35,253 bases of DNA, from IMG/VR virus record IMGVR_UViG_3300035698_015052, positions 1 through 35,253 of that record; one strand, written 5' to 3'. Position numbers and translations under genes: made by a program. The DNA is from a virus. How positions within the stretch are numbered: the stretch's first letter is position 1; the number at the start of each line of letters is the position of its first letter. The notes beneath the pieces are model-generated. The model searched no databases. It was given only the letters and a program-made list of their open reading frames with translations, and was not told the DNA's origin. This document shows positions 14,558 to 24,220 of this stretch, one piece after another.

Positions 14558-14767
14558 TTATTGCATTATGCTTTTAATTATCCAAGCCACGTCTTCCATC
14601 GCCTTACGCTTAACAGGATTGGTTTCTTTCTTTGCGTCTCTGAGCAAGTGTGCATATTTCATGCTCAGTCTTTGTTTGTCCTTGCACATATCCCCATCCA
14701 TAACAAACCCGTTGAATATGTCCGAGAACACAGTCCATCTTCGATAATGATTACGTCCAGAAGCCAT
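14558..14767 (-). CDS. Small hypothetical protein
   Basis: This 69-aa protein is mixed helical, with Trp near both ends and one Cys. No family is recognised. It starts at ATG 14767 after GAGGTAGTTAGGT, directly downstream of the three-TM protein, so it is part of the structural operon. Confidence 0.55.
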   Translation of the reverse strand: MASGRNHYRRWTVFSDIFNGFVMDGDMCKDKQRLSMKYAHLLRDAKKETNPVKRKAMEDVAWIIKSIMQ

Positions 14768-14769
14768 AC

Positions 14770-15060
14770 CTAACTACCTCTTCTGAACAAGCCAAACAAG
14801 AATATTGCTAATAATACAGCATACACTACTCCAACGATTGTTGCAAGCGTTGTGAATATGCCGCCCCAAATAGCATGCAATACCACCACGAACACTGACA
14901 AGAATCCGAGTATGATCATTTCAGGAATGTTCAGTAAGAACAAGAACAAACCGAATGCTATTAACAGAAAGAACCCAAACAGCTCGTAAGATCCAGCAAT
15001 GGCTACTCCAAACTCGTTGAACAAATTGCTAACCGCTAGGCTTAACATAATCCCAATCAT
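14770..15060 (-). CDS. Three-helix membrane protein
   Basis: This 96-aa protein is almost entirely hydrophobic, with three transmembrane helices separated by very short loops and a basic FRRGS end. It overlaps the preceding gene by four bases. Its place directly after the fibre and another membrane protein suggests that it helps anchor the fibre complex in the virion membrane. The ribosome site is AGGTGG. Confidence 0.65.
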   Translation of the reverse strand: MIGIMLSLAVSNLFNEFGVAIAGSYELFGFFLLIAFGLFLFLLNIPEMIILGFLSVFVVVLHAIWGGIFTTLATIVGVVYAVLLAIFLFGLFRRGS

Positions 15061-15491
15061 TTGATTCCACCTCTAAGTGCAGATATGAAATAAGCAATCA
15101 AATAGAACATACTAAATATCTGGATAAGTCCAATTATGGATATTAATCCAAATGTTAATAATGCTGGAAGTCCAAGCACTACAAATATCATAGTCCAACC
15201 AAACACTAGCCCTTTTGCTAGCTTGTTTATAGTTTTCAATGAAGCATAGCCTTCTGATGCCTCTGGTAATAATGATAACTGTGATTCTGAGTCTTCAACA
15301 GAATCTGATTCACCAATGTCTACAAGTACAACTTCTGTAGCTGTGCTCAAGTCCTGAAGCTCTTCAACGTCCTTGTTAATGACCTGGTATTGATCAAGCT
15401 CGAGTACGCCTTGATCATATACGCCAATTCCTACCATCACTATATTAATCATAAGCAATATGCTAAGGAACAATAAAATTCTGTTAATCAT
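15057..15491 (-). CDS. Membrane protein with extracellular acidic loop
   Basis: This 144-aa protein has an N-terminal helix (residues 5-23) and an acidic, Ser/Glu-rich loop (about 25-90). It ends with two hydrophobic helices. Topology therefore places the loop outside. It lies immediately downstream of the fibre gene, with a ribosome site AGGTGTTAGATAG, and may stabilise the fibre. The family is unknown. Confidence 0.65.
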   Translation of the reverse strand: MINRILLFLSILLMINIVMVGIGVYDQGVLELDQYQVINKDVEELQDLSTATEVVLVDIGESDSVEDSESQLSLLPEASEGYASLKTINKLAKGLVFGWTMIFVVLGLPALLTFGLISIIGLIQIFSMFYLIAYFISALRGGIK

Positions 15492-18400
15492 CTATCTAAC
15501 ACCTTCCTTGAATGCAAAATACATTATTCCTAATGCTACTAGTACATACATAAACCTGCTCACGTCAAAGCCCATCACCATCACTCCAGAATCTAACCAG
15601 CCAATCCACATAAACACTCCAAGCACTACTACACCAAATATCGCAATACCAAGCTTACCAAGTGGAAGTCCACTGAATGTCAGCATTGTAAGTAACAAGC
15701 CAGTTATAAACAATGCAAGTATAACTGCTAGTGGCTGACCAAGATCATCCTTTGCGGATATGAAAAAGTTAACTGGACTGCTACGTCTATTGAGTACTAT
15801 CTTTCTTATAAACTCACGCTCAAGCCCACCAGCATATTCAACTGTGACTTTTATAATAGCAGTATTCATGCTTGTGTCAATTGTAGTGCTATCGAACACA
15901 TAATCCAATCCTGCACTGCTAACGTTATCAACAACATAAGTGTTAGAGTCTATTAAAGTCGTACCCTGGTACAACTTAGCAACATAGCCAGTTATGTTCA
16001 GCTTGTTGCTATTTATAATTGCGTCTTTGATTTCTATATCCTGGCTATTCAGATTGAAATAGCTAACAGTATTACCCCAGTCTAAATTTACTACTGTTGG
16101 TATCCCAAGCACATCATCAGCACTTAGGTTGATTGTAATATAATAAATATCATCAGAAGTTCTAGGTCTGAGTGTGTAAGTACCTTTAAGCTCTTCATTG
16201 TAATACACCGCTATTGTGTACAAGTCCAATGGATATACTGACCAGCTCATTGACCCAGTCGAATCAGTAATTGCAGATTCTACAACAGTATTAGAACCTT
16301 CTATGTTTTTAAATATTATCACAACTGCATCATTCACAGCCCTGTTAAGCTGGTCTATGACTTTAAGCTTAGGAATGATTCCGTCCACATCCTTAATCAA
16401 GTATGGTTGTAAATTGTATAGGCTAAAATAACCTGATCCTAATGCAACTCTTACGCCATAGTTTCTAGGGATATATTCTCGGTCGATTGGACTGGCATTA
16501 TAGTCCACAACCGTAAAATCATAATAGCCAGTTGTTCCTGCAAATATGTTAAAGTTAATATCGCTAACGGACTGGTTAGATAATGAATATATTAATAACC
16601 CACCAATGTCTACATCATATGGTGAAACGTCCATAAGTGTGATTTCATCTTTTGGTTTTGCCAAGTCCACTGTAGTTTTCACATATAAGTCCTGGATAGA
16701 CCCAAACTCTGTAACTAACAAAGCCTCGTAATTACCATCCACTAGCACGTGTGCTGTTGCTTTTCCTACACTATCAGTGAGTATAGACTGGGTAAGTGAG
16801 CTTATAAAAAAATTATCATAACCAGTTCCGTCCATTACACAAATGCTCTTGATTATAAACGCGTCTGTGCTAGTACAACTTATGCCACCATCACTACACC
16901 CGTTATCGTAACTAAGATAAGTTGTAGTTACCGGACTAGAAAGATAATTGTTAGTATATGCAAAAGTGCCTGTGCTTGAATCATGATTGAACAATACTAG
17001 AGAATATTCGTTATCAGCATTTAATTTTATGGCTGTTGAAGTGTCTATTTCATCAGTAGCTTCTACAAGCCCAGTACCGCTATCGAGTATAGTCCCAAGA
17101 TTATAATCGTACAACTCCCAGCTATCAAAATAATTTATAGTCTGCTCAATATGAAACCCGTTCATGTAACAATCGGTTAGCACATGGAATTTTATACCAC
17201 GCTTATCGCTTGTAGTTCCACTTGCTGAGCTATAACTGTCTATTAAAGTTTGGGTTAATGGTGAAATATCAGCAGTGGATTTTGAGAATAACAAATATTT
17301 ATTAGCCCACAACTCATCATCAGTGCTCTTGACTAGGAACTCAATATATCCACCCATGTCAATTGGCAACAAAGCAAAATTAATATCATAAGAACGTGTG
17401 AGATACAAATAATAATCAAAACTACGAGCAGTATGTGTTATCACACCATCAACTTCTCTATAAGCATCAGTTTCGATTGCTTGACCATCAGCAGTAATAT
17501 AATCTTCTAACCAAACATATACAAGCCCGTTCTCGTCTACTGGGATGCTAATAGTATTCTCAAACTCAACATTACCATCTAGTGTTACACCACTATTCTC
17601 ATCATAGAATTGAACCCTAAACTTACCATAGTTCACATCAAAACTGTCAGTCCAGTTAGTTTCAGAATCTATAAACACATCATTATAATATCTTTTCAGG
17701 GTCAAGAACGCATACAAAGTTTTGCCTTTATCGGCTACATCAATTGTGTGTTCAAAATAAGCATCTACATTACCATCAACAGAATCAATATTTAGGTTTT
17801 GTTTCCAATAGTCTTCAGCACCATCAAAGCTATTTGTGTCGTTTGCACCAAGATCATACTTGTAAGTTGTAATTCCAGTCTGGAAAGACTTGTCCTGGTA
17901 ATGTGCTGAACCGCTATAACTCTTAGTTGGATAAAATACATTTGCCCAATCAGGATATGCTGGTGCATTGAAATCAAACACAATATTATCAGCTACAGTA
18001 AAAGTATTAGAAGACCATGCAGTTTCATAACTATCATATGTACTATCTATATATCTATGAACAGTAAAAAAAGAATAATTAACATCGTCAATTTGTGCAA
18101 CTGTTGGAGTATAATCTAAATCAAAATATTTAATTGTGTTTTGATCATAATCTAGAGTTTGATTAATATCAGCAAATATCTCATCACCATCAAAACTGTT
18201 TGTATCATTAAACCCAAGACTATACTCGTAAGTAATTGTAGAACTATAAGCCTTATCAATATATCCAGCATTCCAGTCAGAACTTATTGTTGGATATATA
18301 GGCGGAGTTGGATTAACAATATTAAGATCAATACAGTCTATAACTTCAAAAGTATCAGAAGACCAAGCAGTTTGGTTACTATCATAAACACTATCTAAGT

Positions 18401-19409
18401 ATCTATAAACTTTAAAGAAAGAATAATTTGTATCGCCAATTTGGTTAGTTGTTGGTGTGTAATCCAAATCAAAATATTTGAATGTGTTTTGATTATAATC
18501 TAAAGTTTGGTTGGTATCAGCAAATATTTCATCACCATCAAAACTATCAGTTTCATTAAATCCAAAACTATATTCATAAGTATAATCTGAATTATAATCT
18601 GAATCTATATATCCAGCATTCCAATCATAACTTATGGTTGAATAAACTGTTAAACTAGGGTTCTCTATACTTTGTGAATTAATTAATACATTTAAAGGTT
18701 CTTCAGTTCCATCTCCATCATTATAAATTAAAGCAATATCGTTTAAATTTAAATCAAAATCATAAATTCTAGTATCATCTAAAAATACATCTGCATATAA
18801 ATCTCCGTTTCTACTACCTAAATATAAATCGTTTATATTAAAAGAGGTTGTAATTTCAGAAGTTGAATTTTTATATACTCCATCTATATAAAGCTTTTGA
18901 GAAGTATTATTAATAATATAAGTTAGCATATGCCATTGATTATCATCATATTCAGAAGTACGATTAATAGTACTTATTACATCATTATCATAAGTACATC
19001 GTGTAGTACTTGTAGAATCTTCTGACCTACACCATATACTTTTAGTACCTTCATTACTATATGCCCAAAAAAAAACATCATAAGCATTTGAACTATTTAA
19101 TTTAAACCAAGTGTTAATTGACCTTGTTCTACTATTTTGATTTAAATCATTTATTAAAATATAATCATTAGTACCATCAAAACTATAGGCTTTATTTATT
19201 TTACCCGTTTGATTAATAGTAGCTCCATTATTAGTACCATTATTATCTCCAGCAATATCAATTAATGTAGTTCCAGAAGTTTCATTAAAAGTCCAATGAG
19301 CAACTTCTAAAGTTTCAGCACTAACTACACCTATGACTAAACCTAAAAATACAAGCATAATAGCGAATAAGAACAAACCTTTTGGCTTGCCCTTATGTTT
19401 ATTAAACAT
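15492..19409 (-). CDS. Giant membrane-anchored fibre/adhesin with LamG domain and tandem repeats
   Basis: This 1305-aa protein has four parts. A signal peptide ends at VVSA (about residue 31). A concanavalin/LamG-type sandwich covers about 32-235 (VAHWTFNETSGTTLIDIAGD, DGTNDYILI, WHMLTYIINN and KLYIDGVYK are classic). Three Ig-like repeats follow at about 245-590: repeats 1 and 2 are nearly identical and repeat 3 is divergent. The last 85 residues form three or four transmembrane helices. A long middle region is beta-rich with several cysteines. This fits a virion spike that binds host glycans and is fixed by its C terminus in the virion membrane, as expected for spindle-shaped viruses. The LamG end is more AT-rich than the middle, hinting at acquisition. 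It is followed by two small membrane proteins. Confidence 0.8.
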   Translation of the reverse strand: MFNKHKGKPKGLFLFAIMLVFLGLVIGVVSAETLEVAHWTFNETSGTTLIDIAGDNNGTNNGATINQTGKINKAYSFDGTNDYILINDLNQNSRTRSINTWFKLNSSNAYDVFFWAYSNEGTKSIWCRSEDSTSTTRCTYDNDVISTINRTSEYDDNQWHMLTYIINNTSQKLYIDGVYKNSTSEITTSFNINDLYLGSRNGDLYADVFLDDTRIYDFDLNLNDIALIYNDGDGTEEPLNVLINSQSIENPSLTVYSTISYDWNAGYIDSDYNSDYTYEYSFGFNETDSFDGDEIFADTNQTLDYNQNTFKYFDLDYTPTTNQIGDTNYSFFKVYRYLDSVYDSNQTAWSSDTFEVIDCIDLNIVNPTPPIYPTISSDWNAGYIDKAYSSTITYEYSLGFNDTNSFDGDEIFADINQTLDYDQNTIKYFDLDYTPTVAQIDDVNYSFFTVHRYIDSTYDSYETAWSSNTFTVADNIVFDFNAPAYPDWANVFYPTKSYSGSAHYQDKSFQTGITTYKYDLGANDTNSFDGAEDYWKQNLNIDSVDGNVDAYFEHTIDVADKGKTLYAFLTLKRYYNDVFIDSETNWTDSFDVNYGKFRVQFYDENSGVTLDGNVEFENTISIPVDENGLVYVWLEDYITADGQAIETDAYREVDGVITHTARSFDYYLYLTRSYDINFALLPIDMGGYIEFLVKSTDDELWANKYLLFSKSTADISPLTQTLIDSYSSASGTTSDKRGIKFHVLTDCYMNGFHIEQTINYFDSWELYDYNLGTILDSGTGLVEATDEIDTSTAIKLNADNEYSLVLFNHDSSTGTFAYTNNYLSSPVTTTYLSYDNGCSDGGISCTSTDAFIIKSICVMDGTGYDNFFISSLTQSILTDSVGKATAHVLVDGNYEALLVTEFGSIQDLYVKTTVDLAKPKDEITLMDVSPYDVDIGGLLIYSLSNQSVSDINFNIFAGTTGYYDFTVVDYNASPIDREYIPRNYGVRVALGSGYFSLYNLQPYLIKDVDGIIPKLKVIDQLNRAVNDAVVIIFKNIEGSNTVVESAITDSTGSMSWSVYPLDLYTIAVYYNEELKGTYTLRPRTSDDIYYITINLSADDVLGIPTVVNLDWGNTVSYFNLNSQDIEIKDAIINSNKLNITGYVAKLYQGTTLIDSNTYVVDNVSSAGLDYVFDSTTIDTSMNTAIIKVTVEYAGGLEREFIRKIVLNRRSSPVNFFISAKDDLGQPLAVILALFITGLLLTMLTFSGLPLGKLGIAIFGVVVLGVFMWIGWLDSGVMVMGFDVSRFMYVLVALGIMYFAFKEGVR
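17950..18640 (-). repeat. Two tandem copies of a 348-bp unit in the fibre gene
   Basis: Marker CCAGCATTCC occurs at 18265 and again at 18613, a spacing of 348 bases (116 codons). Most of the flanking sequence is matched, including the encoded SFDGDEIFAD and KYFDLDYTPT blocks. The high nucleotide similarity indicates a recent in-frame duplication of one Ig-like repeat. Outer limits are approximate. Confidence 0.8.
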
Positions 19410-19422
19410 CCAATCATCACTC

Positions 19423-19668
19423 CTAGTAACGTGGTTCTTTCATCTTGCTTACAAACTGATAAATTACCATACCTATCATTAATAATGGTATTATCCAAAC
19501 AATCGTCATGAAAATAGAACCATTGGTCATGTTTGTAGCAACGTTCCCAAGCAAGTCAGCAAATGGTATGAACAAGTTCATTGCAATGAACAATACAAGT
19601 ATGCTAATTGCCAAGAAGAACGGGTCTGCCATATCCAATGCCCCTTTAAAATTAAGTTTTTTCATCAT
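19423..19668 (-). CDS. Two-helix membrane protein, possible minor coat protein
   Basis: This protein of about 81 aa begins MMKKLNFKGALDMADP. Two hydrophobic helices follow, separated by a polar Asn/Gly/Thr loop, with a basic end (SKMKEPRY). Size, hairpin topology and a KGA step before the first helix resemble the duplicated coat proteins, but without the QQS sequence. ATG 19668 is chosen because GGAGTTG lies three bases upstream. The frame extends to a TTG at 19680 inside that site. A TATA-like TTTATTTATAGG at about 19719-19730 could give its own transcript. Confidence 0.6.
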   Translation of the reverse strand: MMKKLNFKGALDMADPFFLAISILVLFIAMNLFIPFADLLGNVATNMTNGSIFMTIVWIIPLLMIGMVIYQFVSKMKEPRY

Positions 19669-19717
19669 CTTCAACTCCAATATATATATGTACTATAGAA
19701 TAGTTTAAAATACTATC

Positions 19718-20329
19718 CTATAAATAAACAGTTTCTGATCTTAATAGCTTTTTTCTCTTAGCCTTTTCTTTTGCTATCATAGACGCACGAGCTACGTCTC
19801 TATAAACTGGTGATGCTGTCCATGTAGTCACACCTGTTCTTTTGTCGTGTGTCTTTGTTGATGGTCTTGAACTTCTATGTGATCTACTAGATCTTGCTTT
19901 TTGCAATTTAGCTTTTTCTTGTGCTACCTTTTTCTTAGTCATAATATCATTCATGATATTACCACCAAAGATATTAATACTATCTTCAATAGCTCTTGTC
20001 TTTCGTGCTTCTTCTTCAAGCTTGCTCATCTCGGATTGTGTCTTGTAGAATGTATCCAAACTCTTTTTCTGTTTAGTAAGTGCTTTTTCTGTTTCTGAAG
20101 CATAAGCTCCTGCTAATGCTCTACCTTGTCTTGCAAACGATTCGTCATAGGACTTTTTGAGTCTGTTATATTGTGATAGTTGTTGTGCAGTCACATATTC
20201 TTGGTTTGCTAAAAATTCTGCTTGTTGACGTGCTTGCTCAGACTTAGCTCTACGATAGTCTATAACTTGTGTTCTATATTCTCTTCTCGCACTTGGAGAA
20301 GATCTCAGTATTGTTTTCAAATTAAACAT
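19718..20329 (-). CDS. Coiled-coil, basic-tailed structural protein
   Basis: This 203-aa protein is highly charged, with long alpha-helical coiled-coil stretches (about residues 15-135). A Ser/Arg-rich segment (SSRSHRSSRPS) and a basic C terminus follow. There are no membrane helices. Such proteins in virion operons often act as scaffold or DNA-contacting internal proteins. The ribosome site is GGAGCTGAA. It follows the 1179-aa protein with a seven-base gap. The family is unknown. Confidence 0.6.
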   Translation of the reverse strand: MFNLKTILRSSPSARREYRTQVIDYRRAKSEQARQQAEFLANQEYVTAQQLSQYNRLKKSYDESFARQGRALAGAYASETEKALTKQKKSLDTFYKTQSEMSKLEEEARKTRAIEDSINIFGGNIMNDIMTKKKVAQEKAKLQKARSSRSHRSSRPSTKTHDKRTGVTTWTASPVYRDVARASMIAKEKAKRKKLLRSETVYL

Positions 20330-20336
20330 GTTCTAT

Positions 20337-23300
20337 TCAGCTCCTTATTTTTTTTGTATTTCCTAATAGTCTGCTTAGCATACCATTCTGTTTTTGTCTT
20401 TGCTTTTTTAGATTCCTGTTCGTTTGCCAACCCACTTCTGTAATGGTCTTACGCTCTTGTAATGAGTCTATTGCAAACTTAGGCTTTTCAATATAAGCAT
20501 TTTTTAATTTCCTATTACCCTTACCTGTTTTTTTATAATACCTAGTCAATTGCTTTGGTGGTTTCTTTCGGATTATGTTTGCAACACCGCTAAGCTTAAT
20601 AAGTCTAAATGATCTAGCAGGACTCTTGCTAGTCTCGTTGATTCCAAGTTGCATTGCTGAGTATTTATTATGCTTCTGGCTTGGAATGTCTGCTCTTATC
20701 CATTCACCACTCTTTCTAACTTCTACACCATAAATCTGTTCAGCTTTCTTTGGCTTTCTGCTAACCAATTTTGATGGGCTTAACCGTCCAGTTCGTGCTG
20801 GTGGTGGTAGCATTGTCAATATTGGCTTGATTGGAGAGCCAGGAGTATAAGTTCCACTAGTTGGCTTATAAGGTGGTGGTGAATATGGTGGATATATAAT
20901 TGGATCTATACTGCTTACTGGATAGATTGGCAATCTAATCCGTTTAGTAGTAGGTAATGGTGATCTAGTTGGTGATACAGGAAATGGTTGGTATCTTTTC
21001 TTAATTGGCATTGGTGATTTGCTTGTCTTTAATGGCACTCTGATTCTGTTAATATCATTTCGCACTGCCTTACTAAAATCATACATGTTTACGCTTGTTC
21101 TTTTCACACCTTTTCTAATCATGCTCAGACTTTTATCAGCTACAACTCCACCAGAAAGCACATTCCTAATTAATGGTATTGCAGACTTAGTCTTTTTCAT
21201 TCTGCTTGTGATATAGCTCTCAGCACTATTGTCCACACCTACTTTAATCTTGCTTATAATTTGTTGGGGTTTAATAAGTCTTTCTACTCTGTACAACTTC
21301 TTAGCCTTTAAAGTACTATAATCTCTATTAAGCATATTAAACAATTCAACTTCGTCAATAATAGTATTAGTATTCGATTTGGCTTTTTTAACCAATGCTT
21401 TTAATCTTTTAATAGTTGAGGTATCAGCTCCAGCACTTTTTAAATCTAATACTAAATCATCAACTTGTTTAGTAGTAATATCACCTTTGATGAAATCGTC
21501 TATTACTTTTTTAATATCTACAGCTCCACCTAAAGCCTTTCCAGACTTTTTAAGCTCAACAGAATAAATCGGAATAGACTTGTCTTTATATACTGTCACG
21601 CCTATCTTAGCCTTTTTAACAACAGTTGACTTGTAAGCAGTTAGCTCAAGCTCTCCACCTGGAAAACCCAAAGGCTTAAACTGTGATGATGGCTGTAACT
21701 GATAATTAATGTATTCTCTAAAGAACTCTGCTCTTGCAAGCATATCTCCTGCCTCTGCTTTTTTTGCAAGCTTAGAAAGTTTTTTGGGTATGTTAGCAAT
21801 TTTCTGGTTCTCAAATATTAAAATTTGTGGTTGCTGAGACTTGCCGATTTCGGCTTTGCCTGATAACACATCAAATATGCTAGCAAAGTTATCAGATTCT
21901 GACACTCCCAATCTTGTAATTCTAGCTAGTGGCTTGCCAGTAGCAATATCAAACGGACTACCAAAGAAGCTACTCTCTAATGGTATCTTGCTTGGCTTGA
22001 AACCATAAGTCTCAGTGCCAGCTAATAACTCAGAACCAAACAAGCCTTTCTTGAAGAAACTACGCTGACCAGATACGATTGTTCCTGTCTTGCCAGCATA
22101 TTCCAACTGTTCTTCAAACGAGAACCCGAACCCGCTTCTACCACTTACTAATGGACTAAGATCTTCAGCACCACCAATCAATGATTCAATATCACCAACA
22201 GTCTTTTCTAAATATAAACCTTTTGATAATGCCTCTGCTTTTCCAGCAAGCCTACTTCTTGGGTCTGCAAGCTTAATACCATCAATCTCAATAGGAGCAT
22301 ATTTTTTAAGATAACCTGCTTCTGCAATCTGATAGTCCACAATATCAGCAAGTTTTTTTCCAGTCTTGGCATCAATAATTCCAGTTGTGTTTAATTGTTT
22401 AACAACCTTTATATTCTTTTTTCCAACTTTATTTTCTATTCTTTTCACAGTAGCGTCAATATCTAAACTACCAATATCAAGATCATCATAACCTCTAACA
22501 AATTCTTTTTCAAGAAGTGCTAACTGTGAATAGCTACCACCAACCACATCATCAGTGCCTTTTACAGCATCCAATATATTTTTAATCTTTATGTTCTTTG
22601 CCTTAGGCAACTTAGGATTCTTAGTCAATGGTATCAAGTTACCATAAGCATCCACAACATCTGACACGTTCAATTTTCTTTTTAATGACCTTCCACCAGG
22701 AACAAGCACAATATCAATATTATCACCACCAACTCCAGTGATACCTTTAATTTCTTCCTGTCCAAATACGTTCTTAACAACAGTCTTGAACTTTGGTGAT
22801 AGCTTAGTTATGCCTGTGGTAATTTCGTCTGTACCTTTAACAATTGCTCTACCAACTGGGTCGCCCATAATCGTATCCAAACCATAGCCTACTAAAATAT
22901 CAGCAGTAAAACCTAATGGAAACTTGTATGCTAAATAAGCATCTCTCTTAATTGTTGATGGTAATCCTTTAACCATTGTTGGTAATGCCTTTATTGTTTC
23001 TTTAGGCTCAGCATAAATCTGTGATGCTAAACCAATAGCACCAGAAATACCTCTTATAGGAAATACCGCTATTTCAGAACTTGCTCTTTCAACATCAATA
23101 ATAGATTCCTTTATCATTGTGTCTCTATCTCTTTTGCTAAGCTTATCATCCACTGCATGTAAATAATCTATTGCATTGTCATCCACATCTAAAGCCACAG
23201 TACGATATGATTTCATCATCGTATCAGAAAGAGGATCTAACCCTACTAAACCACTACTCTTCCAAGACTTGGCAAACAATCTCTTTTTATTTTTCTCTGG

Positions 23301-23876
23301 TGCACCCACAAAGCTTTTAGTATATTCTTTTGGAAGATTACTACTATCAGTAATTCTTTTTTTTAATAATTCCTTAGCGACAGCTGTAATATGTTTTGTG
23401 CCTATCTCTTTAATGGTTAATGGATTATAATAGCTTGGCTCAAACTTAGCACTAGGCTCAATAAACTTAGGTGGCTCGATTATCTTTGTCCCAAGCATAG
23501 ACTCTTCACCAGTAATAGTTGGCTGTCTTTTAATACTATCAATATCAATTTCATAATCTCTTATGTTATGTCTACGCTTCAGCTCAGTCTGATAACTTAT
23601 CAAATCTGCTTTTGCAGTAGGACTAAGTGACATTTGTCTTTTCTTTTCCACAATCGAGATTAGCTTTGCAGGTTTAGAGTATGCAACAGTTTTAAAGTCC
23701 AAGTTGTAGTCTAGTATTGGTGACATAAACTTTGGTTGTTCAGCCTCAGTAATGGTTGGTGCTTGTAACTGAGTATAACTACTAGCTTGAGAACCATTAT
23801 AACCAGAAGCTGGTGAGCTATAAGTCTTAAACTTTATGGTTGGTTTAACTATAAAATTAGATGCAGTTACAGGCAT
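20337..23876 (-). CDS. Giant virion-type protein with nucleotidyltransferase-like segment
   Basis: This 1179-aa soluble protein begins with a Ser/Pro/Tyr-rich extended part (residues 1-60). Around residues 440-515 it has VVGGSYSQLALLEKEF, YDDLDIGSLD and KLADIVDYQ. Together these resemble the G-S...D-x-D...D signature of the polymerase-beta nucleotidyltransferase fold, with spacing slightly longer than usual. A later region is charged and helical, and about 985-1040 is proline- and tyrosine-rich (YPPYSPPPYKP). The C terminus is very basic. A position inside the structural operon suggests a virion core, scaffold or injected protein. Enzymatic activity is speculative. It begins two bases from the preceding stop. 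Confidence 0.65.
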   Translation of the reverse strand: MPVTASNFIVKPTIKFKTYSSPASGYNGSQASSYTQLQAPTITEAEQPKFMSPILDYNLDFKTVAYSKPAKLISIVEKKRQMSLSPTAKADLISYQTELKRRHNIRDYEIDIDSIKRQPTITGEESMLGTKIIEPPKFIEPSAKFEPSYYNPLTIKEIGTKHITAVAKELLKKRITDSSNLPKEYTKSFVGAPEKNKKRLFAKSWKSSGLVGLDPLSDTMMKSYRTVALDVDDNAIDYLHAVDDKLSKRDRDTMIKESIIDVERASSEIAVFPIRGISGAIGLASQIYAEPKETIKALPTMVKGLPSTIKRDAYLAYKFPLGFTADILVGYGLDTIMGDPVGRAIVKGTDEITTGITKLSPKFKTVVKNVFGQEEIKGITGVGGDNIDIVLVPGGRSLKRKLNVSDVVDAYGNLIPLTKNPKLPKAKNIKIKNILDAVKGTDDVVGGSYSQLALLEKEFVRGYDDLDIGSLDIDATVKRIENKVGKKNIKVVKQLNTTGIIDAKTGKKLADIVDYQIAEAGYLKKYAPIEIDGIKLADPRSRLAGKAEALSKGLYLEKTVGDIESLIGGAEDLSPLVSGRSGFGFSFEEQLEYAGKTGTIVSGQRSFFKKGLFGSELLAGTETYGFKPSKIPLESSFFGSPFDIATGKPLARITRLGVSESDNFASIFDVLSGKAEIGKSQQPQILIFENQKIANIPKKLSKLAKKAEAGDMLARAEFFREYINYQLQPSSQFKPLGFPGGELELTAYKSTVVKKAKIGVTVYKDKSIPIYSVELKKSGKALGGAVDIKKVIDDFIKGDITTKQVDDLVLDLKSAGADTSTIKRLKALVKKAKSNTNTIIDEVELFNMLNRDYSTLKAKKLYRVERLIKPQQIISKIKVGVDNSAESYITSRMKKTKSAIPLIRNVLSGGVVADKSLSMIRKGVKRTSVNMYDFSKAVRNDINRIRVPLKTSKSPMPIKKRYQPFPVSPTRSPLPTTKRIRLPIYPVSSIDPIIYPPYSPPPYKPTSGTYTPGSPIKPILTMLPPPARTGRLSPSKLVSRKPKKAEQIYGVEVRKSGEWIRADIPSQKHNKYSAMQLGINETSKSPARSFRLIKLSGVANIIRKKPPKQLTRYYKKTGKGNRKLKNAYIEKPKFAIDSLQERKTITEVGWQTNRNLKKQRQKQNGMLSRLLGNTKKIRS

Positions 23877-23877
23877 A

Positions 23878-24189
23878 TTATCTACCCCAGTATAATGGAT
23901 GCTTATACACGAAAGTAGTATTGTTATTAGTTCTTCTAACTTTTCCGTGTCTCAAATAATCAATAACTTTCTGGGCTTCATTAAGCTGTGCCTTAGTCCA
24001 TTCTTCATAAGGCTGAGTAAGAAGTTTATAATTATTAAAATGTAGACTGTTAACTTTCTTTTGAGGAAATCTTTGCTTTCTAAATTCTTTAAACTTGATT
24101 TTATTAACAGAATAAGAGATGTTAGAAAGTTGAGGATAATAAGCTTTCATAAGCTTTTTATATTCATCAACTATCTGTTTTTGGTTCAT
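23878..24189 (-). CDS. Small basic protein
   Basis: This 103-aa Lys/Tyr/Asn-rich protein has no recognised family. TTTATAAAT at about 24212-24220 on the - strand is centred some 26 bases upstream of ATG 24189 and there is no ribosome site, so the transcript may be leaderless. It lies between the ATPase and the giant protein. Confidence 0.55.
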   Translation of the reverse strand: MNQKQIVDEYKKLMKAYYPQLSNISYSVNKIKFKEFRKQRFPQKKVNSLHFNNYKLLTQPYEEWTKAQLNEAQKVIDYLRHGKVRRTNNNTTFVYKHPLYWGR

Positions 24190-24220
24190 ATATATTTATA
24201 TAACGATTAGGTTTATAAAT

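Noticed and set aside
13842-15738. Several + strand reading frames of 80-130 codons (e.g. 13842-14072, 14355-14747, 15460-15738)
   Set aside because: They mirror - strand genes that have ribosome sites and sensible proteins; their own products are low-complexity hydrophobic or Ser/Pro-rich shadows.
16216-18398. + strand frames inside the fibre gene
   Set aside because: Shadows of the 1305-aa frame, without ribosome sites.
17950-18640. CRISPR-like repetition
   Set aside because: Only two copies of a long coding repeat with no short regular repeats or unique spacers.
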